From: Bacteroidales bacterium | Lineage (GTDB): Bacteria; Bacteroidota; Bacteroidia; Bacteroidales; UBA10428 | DNA length: 12,709 nt | Direction of reading: 5' to 3' | Assembly: GCA_030626465.1 (NCBI GenBank) | Contig: DAOUOU010000068.1 | Coordinates: forward strand, 1 to 12,709 | In this document: one piece after another, positions 6,265 through 12,425 of the stretch | How the letters are laid out: each line of letters starts with the position of its first letter | How positions within the stretch are numbered: the first letter of the stretch is position 1 | Notes under the pieces: generated by a model | Databases searched by the model: none | What the model was told of the DNA's origin: nothing | What the model saw: only the letters and a program-made list of their open reading frames with translations | Made by a program: the position numbers and the translations under genes

Positions 6265-6555
6265 ATGAAAAGAAGCAATACAAAAATGATAGGAGAGGTT
6301 TTACGCGAGTATATCGATTCGCTGAGCATGGGACGTAAACTAAAAGAATCCAGGCTGGAGAAACAGTGGGAAGAAGTGCTGGGGAAAAATGCTGCATCTC
6401 TCACGAGAAAACTATATATTAAAAAAGGGGTTCTTTACGTTTATCTGAATTCCTCCGTATTGCGCAACGAGTTGCTAATGATGCGTGAAACCATAATAGC
6501 AAGAATCAATGAAAAAGCAGGAGAGGAGCTGGTTACGAAAATTATACTCAGTTGA
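6265..6555 (+). CDS. DUF721/DciA-like protein
   Basis: A 96-residue basic protein with the compact DUF721 pattern: an N-terminal helical segment (IGEVLREYIDSL), then W35 in QWEEVLG and AASLTRKLYIKKGVLYVYL. After these comes a conserved-type SVLRNELLMMRETIIARIN helix. DUF721 is related to DciA, the replicative-helicase loading factor of many bacteria lacking DnaC, and is often found beside recF. A link to DNA replication is therefore likely but inferred. The start is uncertain: an upstream TTG at 6238 would add nine residues and lies in a hairpin. ATG at 6265 and ATG at 6286 are the other options; I prefer 6265. It converges with ndk across a 44 bp gap without a clear terminator. Confidence 0.8.
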   Translation: MKRSNTKMIGEVLREYIDSLSMGRKLKESRLEKQWEEVLGKNAASLTRKLYIKKGVLYVYLNSSVLRNELLMMRETIIARINEKAGEELVTKIILS

Positions 6556-6599
6556 CTGCTTATCTTCCTGATAAAAGAAATACCAATGGGGAGCGTTTG

Positions 6600-7031
6600 T
6601 TATTCAAAATTTGAGAAGCGCTCACATTTCGCGAAGAAAAAATCACATTCAATCTCGGCATTCTCATTACTGTCGGAACCATGGACTGCATTTCTTTCGA
6701 TCGATTCGGCATACAACTTTCTGATAGTACCTTCCTCTGCTTTTGAAGGATCTGTGGCTCCGATCAACTTTCTGTAGTCTTCTACTGCATTTTCTTTTTC
6801 CAGCATTGCAACCACAACGGGACCTGATGTCATAAACTCAACCAGACTGGCATAAAAAGGTCTTTCACGGTGTATAGCATAGAAGTTTTCTGCTTGTGTG
6901 CGGGTGAACTTGAAAAGTTTCATTGCAGCAATATGAAATCCTGCACTGTTTACCCTGGCCAGGATGGGACCAATGTACTCATTACTTATAGCTCCGGGCT
7001 TAATTATAGTTAATGTTTTGGTTCCTTTCAT
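6600..7031 (-). CDS. ndk: Nucleoside-diphosphate kinase
   Basis: Cytoplasmic enzyme that balances nucleoside triphosphates by passing the gamma phosphate from ATP to other NDPs through a phosphohistidine. The 143-residue protein is of normal family length. K11 lies in the beta-1 strand TLTIIKPGA. HRERPFY (54-60) and FMTSGPVVVAML (66-77) are the usual core. R104 and N114 belong to the nucleotide site, and the active-site His117 lies in NAVHGSDS. The C-terminal EIECDFFFAKCERF is also typical. The family's usual Asp after KP is Gly here. It has its own -7 box and is divergent from the DHH phosphoesterase. Confidence 0.98.
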   Translation of the reverse strand: MKGTKTLTIIKPGAISNEYIGPILARVNSAGFHIAAMKLFKFTRTQAENFYAIHRERPFYASLVEFMTSGPVVVAMLEKENAVEDYRKLIGATDPSKAEEGTIRKLYAESIERNAVHGSDSNENAEIECDFFFAKCERFSNFE

Positions 7032-7070
7032 CTTTTCTTTCTATTTATAAATGAGTTGAAATTTAGCGGC

Positions 7071-7078
7071 CAAAATTA
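7071..7078 (-). promoter_or_regulatory. -7 box of ndk
   Basis: The minus strand reads TAATTTTG, an exact TAnnTTTG. The leader to the ATG at 7031 would be roughly 34 bases. No clear TTTG sits 19 bases upstream. Confidence 0.5.
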
Positions 7079-7189
7079 TAAAAATTTTGATAATACAGAT
7101 TGCTTTCATGGAGGTTTTGTGTGTTTTGAATTGGAGCAAATGTTGGTAAAACCATAATAAGCCATAGCCGGGATTTAATACCATTTAAG

Positions 7190-7197
7190 TATATTTG
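7190..7197 (+). promoter_or_regulatory. -7 box of the DHH/FKBP gene cluster
   Basis: TATATTTG is an exact TAnnTTTG, about 27 bases before the ATG at 7225. It includes the TTG at 7195 that would extend the reading frame, which argues against that start. The -33 part is not recognisable. Confidence 0.5.
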
Positions 7198-7224
7198 AAA
7201 TGTTTTAATGCTATCAGATTAGAG

Positions 7225-8250
7225 ATGAATTTAACTGTACACCAGGTAGAAAGAATAAAAGAATTGCTGAACCAGGGCAGACACAATATCCTGATTCTTA
7301 CACACCGTAATCCTGACGGAGATGCTATTGGAGCGTCCCTTGCATTATACAATTTATTTTTGAAGATGGGACATATTGTGGATGTTTTAATTCCTAATAA
7401 GTTACCTGATTTTCTTAAGTGGATGAAGCATGCTGATAGCATTCATATTTATTCAAATAAACAAAAGAAATCCATTGAACTGATAAAAAACGCAACTTTG
7501 ATATTTGCTCTCGACTTCAACGATATCAGTCGAATTGATGATTTTAAAAGCCATGTTGTTGATAGCAACGCATATAAAATCCTTATCGATCATCACCCTG
7601 ATCCGGGAGATCATGCAGATTTAATCATATCTCAGACAGCGGTAAGTTCCACTGCTGAACTGGTCTATAGTTTTATTCAATTGATGAGTTTAACTGAATA
7701 TATAGATACGGATATTGCTGAATGCATTTATTGTGGAATTATGACAGATACGGGGTGTTTTAGTTTTAACTCATCTTACCCGGAGACATTCCAGTCAGTT
7801 GCCGAATTAATGAATTATGGCATTAAAAAAGACAAAATTTATGATTTGGTATACGATAATTTTTCGTACAACAGGATGCGGTTGATGGGGTATTGCCTTG
7901 ATAAAAAAATGAAACATATAAAGGATTATCACACTGCCTATATAAGTCTTTCCCAGAAGGAATTAAAAGACTATAATTTTAAAACAGGTGACTCCGAAGG
8001 ATTTGTTAACCTTCCGCTCTCTATAGAAGGCGTGCAATTTTCCGCATTGTTTATTGAAAAGAAGAATATGGTCAAAGTATCCCTGCGCTCGAAAGGAGAT
8101 TTTGCAGTGAATACAATTGCTGCTGAGTACTTTAATGGAGGGGGTCATGAAAATGCTTCCGGCGGAGAATCATACGATTCCTTAGAAAAAACCGTTGATA
8201 AATTTGTTAACTTGCTGCCAAAATTTAAAAATGATCTTCTCGGAGCTTAA
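7225..8250 (+). CDS. DHH/DHHA1 phosphoesterase (NrnA-like oligoribonuclease/pAp phosphatase family)
   Basis: Members of this cytoplasmic family remove mononucleotides from very short RNAs (nanoRNAs) and/or dephosphorylate 3'-phosphoadenosine 5'-phosphate using manganese. The 341-residue protein carries motif I THRNPDGDAIG (26-36), motif II D97 in ALDFND, and the DHH triad at 122-124 (IDHHPDP). A motif IV aspartate is in GIMTDTGCFSF. The C-terminal DHHA1 substrate motif GGGHENASGG starts at 305. All metal ligands appear intact. Start at ATG 7225 because the upstream TTG (7195) is part of the promoter. The last 20 bases overlap the next gene if that one starts at 8231, which indicates co-transcription with the FKBP genes. 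Whether it prefers nanoRNA or pAp cannot be told from sequence. Confidence 0.94.
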   Translation: MNLTVHQVERIKELLNQGRHNILILTHRNPDGDAIGASLALYNLFLKMGHIVDVLIPNKLPDFLKWMKHADSIHIYSNKQKKSIELIKNATLIFALDFNDISRIDDFKSHVVDSNAYKILIDHHPDPGDHADLIISQTAVSSTAELVYSFIQLMSLTEYIDTDIAECIYCGIMTDTGCFSFNSSYPETFQSVAELMNYGIKKDKIYDLVYDNFSYNRMRLMGYCLDKKMKHIKDYHTAYISLSQKELKDYNFKTGDSEGFVNLPLSIEGVQFSALFIEKKNMVKVSLRSKGDFAVNTIAAEYFNGGGHENASGGESYDSLEKTVDKFVNLLPKFKNDLLGA

Positions 8251-8767
8251 TACATCTTCTTTATATATGGTGTTTCTTGTATCGTTACTTTTTTCTTGCA
8301 GGAGGGAAAATCCGCCTGTTTCAGAGGAAAATTACAGAGCAACTAAAGATCAGATGATAGAAATTAACCGTCTTCTTGTGAAGAAGGACCGCCAAAGAAT
8401 TATTGGATATCTGGAGAGACAGGATCTTACTATGAAGGAATCGGAAACCGGATTATGGTATACTATTGAAGTGGAAGGGGATGGACTTGATGCTTCAACA
8501 GGAAGAAGAGCTGCAATTAATTATAAAATAAGCCTTTTAGACGATACGGAATGTTACAATTCTGACGAAGATGGACCCAAAACCTTTACAATTGGCCGTG
8601 GAGGAGTAGAATCAGGTCTCGAGGAAGGAATTTTATTGCTGCGTGAGGGTGGTAAAGCCAGGTTTATTATGCCGCCTTATCTGGCTCATGGCTTACCGGG
8701 AGATGGCAACCGGATTCCTGCAAGAGCCATTATTGTATATGATGTACAACTAATTTCAATTGAATAA
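8231..8767 (+). CDS. FKBP-type peptidyl-prolyl isomerase lipoprotein, GldI-like
   Basis: A 178-residue predicted lipoprotein with a single FKBP domain at about residues 75-178. A hydrophobic segment ends in the lipobox LFSC (Cys23 with this start), so it would sit in the envelope, presumably the outer membrane. The FKBP core is recognisable (AINYKISLL, FTIGRGGVESGLEEGI, LAHG, IPARAIIVYDVQLI). Several pocket residues differ from FKBP12: the F36-D37 pair is Y109-N110, W59 is Leu, and Y82 is His. Weak isomerase activity is therefore plausible. Its size, lipoprotein nature and place after a DHH gene resemble GldI of gliding flavobacteria; motility here is not implied. The start is uncertain: ATG 8231 overlaps the DHH gene, while ATG 8267 leaves a very short signal. 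Neither gives a basic n-region. Confidence 0.85.
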   Translation: MIFSELNTSSLYMVFLVSLLFSCRRENPPVSEENYRATKDQMIEINRLLVKKDRQRIIGYLERQDLTMKESETGLWYTIEVEGDGLDASTGRRAAINYKISLLDDTECYNSDEDGPKTFTIGRGGVESGLEEGILLLREGGKARFIMPPYLAHGLPGDGNRIPARAIIVYDVQLISIE

Positions 8768-8778
8768 TTGTAAAGTAC

Positions 8779-9639
8779 ATGAAAAAATATATTCAGCTTT
8801 TGCTTTTAATACTGATCTTTGCCTGCAGCCACAGCTCACCATATCCTGATTTTAATAAGGGCCGGCATGGCATTTACTACCAGCTTCATCAAATAGGTGA
8901 AACATCAAAAAAGGCCAGGTACGACGATTACATTACTGCTGACATTGTGTACAAGACCATGAAGGATTCAATTTTCTTTGTTGGACGAAGAAAACTTCAA
9001 CTGGTAAGGCAGGATACAAGGGGATCGATCGAAGTGTGTTTCAGGATGTTAGCCATCGACGATAGCGCAACCTTTATTATTTCAGCAGATGAATTCTTTA
9101 ACAAAACTCTCGAAACTTCCTTGCCTGACTTTATCCTGCCAATGAGTAAAATGAAGGTATCTCTTAATATTATTGAAATTCAGACCCAGATGGAATATGA
9201 AATGGAGAAAGAAGCCTTTATGAACTGGATCGAAGATTTTGGAGAATATGAAAAAGTGGTTCTGCAACAATTCTTAAAAGAGGAAAAGTTAGGAGTGAAA
9301 CCTTCAGGTTCAGGCTTGTTTTACCTGAAGATCAGGGAAGGTAAAGGAGAAAAAATTGAAAAGGGTGACACCATTACAATTAACTATGAAGGTAAATTTT
9401 TGAATGGTAAGTTTTTTGATTCAACTATCCGGAGAAATCAACCATTTCAGTTTGTTTATGGAACAGAATGGCAAGTAGTACAAGGACTGGAGGAGGCTAT
9501 TGGTATGATGAGGGAGGGTGAAAAATCACTTTTTATTCTGCCTTCAGACCTTGCTTTTGGTAAAAAAGGATCATCTACGGGAATAATTCCTCCCTTTACT
9601 TCGTTAATATTCGAGGTGGAGATTGTTTCAGTAAACTGA
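8779..9639 (+). CDS. FKBP-type peptidyl-prolyl isomerase lipoprotein with a degenerate N-terminal FKBP-like half
   Basis: A 286-residue lipoprotein precursor: MKK n-region, Leu/Ile-rich core and lipobox IFAC with Cys16. The C-terminal domain (about 185-286) is a good FKBP with most pocket residues kept: Y203, F213-D214, R219, F223, V233-V234, F260 for Y82, and F278 for F99. W59 is replaced by L237. The IPP turn is at 270-272. This is the likeliest active isomerase of the three. The N-terminal half (about 25-140) has an FKBP-like beginning (GIYYQLHQIG, DDYITADIVYK) but lacks the FD pair and 80s loop, and reads as a degenerate domain joined by a charged helix (about 150-180). It starts 11 bases after the previous gene's stop, so one transcript is likely. 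Confidence 0.87.
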   Translation: MKKYIQLLLLILIFACSHSSPYPDFNKGRHGIYYQLHQIGETSKKARYDDYITADIVYKTMKDSIFFVGRRKLQLVRQDTRGSIEVCFRMLAIDDSATFIISADEFFNKTLETSLPDFILPMSKMKVSLNIIEIQTQMEYEMEKEAFMNWIEDFGEYEKVVLQQFLKEEKLGVKPSGSGLFYLKIREGKGEKIEKGDTITINYEGKFLNGKFFDSTIRRNQPFQFVYGTEWQVVQGLEEAIGMMREGEKSLFILPSDLAFGKKGSSTGIIPPFTSLIFEVEIVSVN

Positions 9640-9699
9640 CCAAAGCAACCTTTTTGCCAGAATTAGCATCTAAGAACAAATGCTTAATGAATAAATAAG

Positions 9700-9706
9700 A
9701 GGAGAG
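9700..9706 (+). promoter_or_regulatory. Strong Shine-Dalgarno of the third FKBP gene
   Basis: AGGAGAG just before the ATG at 9709 is a near-perfect anti-16S match. Most other starts in this window have little or none, as is usual in Bacteroidota. It fixes the start of the third FKBP-like gene and suggests independent initiation after the 69 bp gap. Confidence 0.55.
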
Positions 9707-9708
9707 TC

Positions 9709-10680
9709 ATGACAGTGAAAAAAATATTTGCAGGAATTATAACTATAATTCTCTTAGGATCAATCTTTTTAGTCTCATGTGTGAAGGACAATACAGATGA
9801 ATTACAAGCAGATCATGACAGAAAGATGGAGGCATTGAAAGAAACCTATGGTATTGATGAATCTGATTTAAAGGTAGATGGTATTTATCTAAAATTATTA
9901 ACTGTCGATACGGTTCTTAACCCGCCCTACCCTTCTTCGGATGACATGATTATTGCTGATTACATCGGAACATATTTCAACGGAAGTATATTTGATGTTT
10001 CGGATTCAGCTGTAGCTCAGGATAATGAACTCTATAATTCTGATTTTATCTATGGACCGGCAAGATTATGGGTGAGCTATACTTTTCTGGGCTTTCAGAA
10101 GGCAATTCAATTTATGCCTCAGAGATCGAATGCTATTATGTTGATACCGGGAGACCAGTGGAACGGATTCTGGGATCCTGTTGTTTATGAAGTAACATTG
10201 TATAAAGTAGTCGAAAATCTGGAAGAATATAACAATGAGCAAATTGAATCGTATCTTGACTCATTAGGAATGACTACTCAGGATGAGGTTCCTGGTATTG
10301 AAAATATTTATTCAAAAGATTTTTCGGAAATTCTTCCTAATGATAGTCTGGAAATCGGGGATTCCATATGGATAGAAATCTACGGTTATTATGTTGAGGC
10401 TGACACCAATTATATGAACAGTTTTCCCGGAAGACAATTTTTCCCTATCAGTGAGAGCGGAGATTCCATTGGTTTCATTTACGGAGAAGAATTTTTTCCG
10501 ATTACACCAGCAGTAACCGAAGTTTTACAATACATGAAGGAAGGTGAATCTGTTGAATTAGTGACCACAAGTGAAAAGGGGTACGGTGACATTGGTTTCA
10601 GGCATCCTTATACGGGCGATTTTATTATACCTCCTTCTATGCCTCTGCACTATAAAATAAAATTAATGGATATTATTTAA
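9709..10680 (+). CDS. Lipoprotein with two degenerate FKBP-like domains
   Basis: A 323-residue lipoprotein precursor: basic MTVKK, hydrophobic core and lipobox LVSC with Cys24. The residues after it (VKDNTDE) are acidic. Two FKBP-like regions follow. The first (about 78-168) keeps a Y and the F95-D96 pair (SIFDVSDS) but has lost the 80s loop, replaced by GDQWNGFWDP. The second (about 222-323) lacks the FD pair but keeps the loop and turn, GYG at 291-293 and IIPP at 306-309. Neither domain has a full catalytic pocket, so a binding, scaffolding or chaperone role is more likely than isomerase activity. It is the third FKBP-fold lipoprotein in a row, 69 bp after the second, and may share its transcript. 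It converges with the RsmI-like gene. No specific partner can be named. Confidence 0.78.
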   Translation: MTVKKIFAGIITIILLGSIFLVSCVKDNTDELQADHDRKMEALKETYGIDESDLKVDGIYLKLLTVDTVLNPPYPSSDDMIIADYIGTYFNGSIFDVSDSAVAQDNELYNSDFIYGPARLWVSYTFLGFQKAIQFMPQRSNAIMLIPGDQWNGFWDPVVYEVTLYKVVENLEEYNNEQIESYLDSLGMTTQDEVPGIENIYSKDFSEILPNDSLEIGDSIWIEIYGYYVEADTNYMNSFPGRQFFPISESGDSIGFIYGEEFFPITPAVTEVLQYMKEGESVELVTTSEKGYGDIGFRHPYTGDFIIPPSMPLHYKIKLMDII

Positions 10681-10703
10681 TAGCTACTTCGCTAAGTGCT
10701 TCA

Positions 10704-11411
10704 TTATCTTTTTTGGTGTAAAATAAAAATTGTTGGCTTTTTATTTAAGTCGGGTCTATTCTTTTGCCAGTAATCAATAACATTGGTCTTAATGAATTCT
10801 TTTTCTGTAGTTATTTCGGATGCTATGCACAGATGTGTAAGGGTATTGCATGAAGCAAGAATATCATTTAAAAGTTGATTGTTTCTATAGGGTGCTTCAA
10901 TAAAAACTTGTGTTTGATCTTCGGTATATGACCTGTTTTCAAGTTGCTTAATTTTTTTAATTCTCTCAGGCCGTTTAATAGGAAGGTACCCGACAAATGC
11001 AAAGTTCTGTCCGTTTAGTCCCGATGCCATTAAAGCTAACAATATGGATGACGGACCTACTAAGGGAATCACTTTAATTTTTTTTTCATGAGCCAGAGAG
11101 ACTATTTCACTGCCCGGATCTGCAACTGCCGGGACACCTGCTTCCGAAAGCAGTCCTATATCTTCTGACTTGGCTATTTCCAGGTAGTCAGGAATTTTTG
11201 AACCTTTTGTGTGTTTGTCTAACAGATAGAACACCAGTTCATCGATGGGTACAGAAATACCAAGTTTGATCAACATACGCCTTGCGGTTCTTTCATTTTC
11301 TACAATGTAATGCTTAATGTTCGATATTATGGTCTTAATATTCTCGGGTATTACATGATCAACATGCGAATTGCCTAAGGTAGAGGGAATAAGAAAAAGC
11401 CTGCCTTTCAT
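10704..11411 (-). CDS. SAM-dependent methyltransferase, RsmI-like tetrapyrrole-methylase family
   Basis: A 235-residue member of the tetrapyrrole (corrin/porphyrin) methylase fold family related to RsmI, which 2'-O-methylates C1402 of 16S rRNA. It has the N-terminal LFLIPSTLGN strand and loop (5-14), VENERTARR (38-45 region), SEAGVPAVADPG (89-100) and PLVGPSSILLALMASGL (116-132), followed by FVGYLPIK and FIEAPYRNNQLL. It is shorter than E. coli RsmI and belongs to a second group common in Bacteroidota. The substrate of that group is not established, so I give no gene symbol. I start at ATG 11411. The TTG at 11432 is part of a -7 promoter box. It converges on the FKBP cluster and is divergent from the MBL-fold gene. 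Confidence 0.9.
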   Translation of the reverse strand: MKGRLFLIPSTLGNSHVDHVIPENIKTIISNIKHYIVENERTARRMLIKLGISVPIDELVFYLLDKHTKGSKIPDYLEIAKSEDIGLLSEAGVPAVADPGSEIVSLAHEKKIKVIPLVGPSSILLALMASGLNGQNFAFVGYLPIKRPERIKKIKQLENRSYTEDQTQVFIEAPYRNNQLLNDILASCNTLTHLCIASEITTEKEFIKTNVIDYWQKNRPDLNKKPTIFILHQKR

Positions 11412-11429
11412 CTGGATTAATATTTCAAC

Positions 11430-11437
11430 CAAAGATA
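11430..11437 (-). promoter_or_regulatory. -7 box of the RsmI-like gene
   Basis: The minus strand reads TATCTTTG, an exact TAnnTTTG, giving a short leader of about 13 bases to ATG 11411. The TTG of this box is the apparent alternative start codon. Confidence 0.5.
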
Positions 11438-11509
11438 TGGGTTTTCATTAGAATTTAGTCCGGGGCCGAAATTGAAACTCATGTGATAAATGGTTCAACC
11501 CATTTGAGA

Positions 11510-11547
11510 AATACCCCGATGGGGTCCTCATACCCTGCCGGGGTATT
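11510..11547. repeat. Nested/tandem hairpins in the divergent promoter region
   Basis: AATACCCC (11510-11517) and GGGGTATT (11540-11547) form an 8-bp inverted repeat. The same bases can instead form two neighbouring hairpins: ACCCC-GAT-GGGGT (11513-11525, a three-base loop) and ATACCC-TGCCG-GGGTAT (11530-11546). The element ends just upstream of the -33 position of the MBL-fold gene. Confidence 0.7.
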
Positions 11548-11548
11548 G

Positions 11549-11579
11549 TTTAATCTGAGAATTTAAATGGATACCTTTG
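11549..11579 (+). promoter_or_regulatory. Promoter of the MBL-fold gene
   Basis: TTTA (11549-11552, 3 of 4 to TTTG), a 19-base spacer and TACCTTTG (11572-11579, exact TAnnTTTG). The predicted start site falls at about 11583-11585, immediately before the ATG at 11586. The transcript would be leaderless or nearly so. Confidence 0.6.
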
Positions 11580-11585
11580 CCAGGG

Positions 11586-12359
11586 ATGAACAAACAGATA
11601 AAAATAACATTTTTGGGAACGGGTACCTCACAAGGCGTTCCGATAATTGCCTGTGATTGTCCGGTTTGCCAGTCAACTGATCCGAGGGATAAAAGATTAC
11701 GATCATCCATTATGATTGAAATTGAGGATAAGATATTTATAATTGATACCGGTCCCGATTTCAGGCAACAGATGCTGAGAAACAAAGTGAAAGATATTAC
11801 AGCTGTACTTTTTACTCACGAGCATAAGGATCATGTAGCCGGACTGGACGATATTCGCCCGTTTAATTTCAAGCACAATAAGTACATTAAAGTATACGCT
11901 GAGATGCGAGTTCAGAAGGCACTGCAAAGAGAGTTTGCTTATATTTTTGCAGAGAATAAATATCCGGGAGTCCCTCAGATCAATATGCAGTTGATAGAGA
12001 ATAAAGAATTTATTATTGAAGAGATCAGGATAATACCAATACGGGCCTATCATCATAAGTTACCTGTATTCGGTTTTCGGTTTGGCGACTTTGCATATCT
12101 GACAGATATTAAGACAGTACCTGCAAAGGAGAAAGAAAAACTTAAGGATCTTGATGTACTTGTAGTAACCAGCCTAAGAAAGGAGGAACACATTTCACAT
12201 ATGAACTTGAACGAAGCCCTTGCCTTTATTGAAGAGATTAATCCGGCTAAGGCATTTCTGACCCATCTCAGCCATCGTTTCGGGCTTCATGCAAAAGAAG
12301 AAGAAAGTCTACCCGACGGAGTTCACATAGGATATGACGGCTTCAGTTTCCATGTCTGA
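11586..12359 (+). CDS. PhnP-like metallo-beta-lactamase-fold hydrolase
   Basis: A 257-residue cytoplasmic metallohydrolase of the PhnP/RNase Z-like branch. It begins ITFLGTGTSQGVP (7-19). The triad C23-C25-C28 matches the structural zinc site described for PhnP. D54 lies in IIDTGPDFRQQ. The dinuclear metal motif HxHxDH is at 78-83 (THEHKDH), and GLDDIRPFNF follows. Later come RAYHHKLPVFGFRFGDFAYLTD, with a metal-ligand histidine and aspartate, and the C-terminal LTHLSHRFGLH. PhnP itself is a cyclic ribose-phosphate phosphodiesterase of phosphonate use. No phn genes are near, so the substrate here is open. ATG 11586 is chosen because the TTG at 11577 belongs to the -7 box. It ends 48 bp from a convergent TPR gene. 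Confidence 0.9.
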   Translation: MNKQIKITFLGTGTSQGVPIIACDCPVCQSTDPRDKRLRSSIMIEIEDKIFIIDTGPDFRQQMLRNKVKDITAVLFTHEHKDHVAGLDDIRPFNFKHNKYIKVYAEMRVQKALQREFAYIFAENKYPGVPQINMQLIENKEFIIEEIRIIPIRAYHHKLPVFGFRFGDFAYLTDIKTVPAKEKEKLKDLDVLVVTSLRKEEHISHMNLNEALAFIEEINPAKAFLTHLSHRFGLHAKEEESLPDGVHIGYDGFSFHV

Positions 12360-12399
12360 TGGATGAAGGGATTCCTGAACTTTTACCACAGCTCAAAAT

Positions 12400-12425
12400 G
12401 GGGAAGACTATTCCCTGGAATTTTT
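12400..12425 (+). terminator. Weak terminator-like hairpin after the MBL-fold gene
   Basis: GGGAA (12401-12405) and TTCCC (12411-12415) around a five-base loop, extended by one G-T pair, with TTTTT at 12421-12425 four to five bases later. The stem is short and the T-run is displaced. It overlaps the end of the neighbouring TPR gene on the other strand. Confidence 0.3.

Noticed and set aside
6586..6777. Plus-strand frame opposite ndk
   Set aside because: Antisense to the conserved NDK core including the active-site His region.
9665..9684. Regulatory hairpin before the third FKBP gene
   Set aside because: AGCAT/ATGCT is a 5-bp stem with a ten-base loop, expected by chance in AT-rich DNA.
10681..10703. 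Terminator between the third FKBP gene and the RsmI-like gene
   Set aside because: ACTT/AAGT gives only a 4-5 bp stem, and the T-run begins about ten bases later; too weak to call.
11703..12056. Minus-strand frame inside the MBL-fold gene, and the one at 11528-11785
   Set aside because: Antisense to the intact metal-binding motifs; no start signal or domain.
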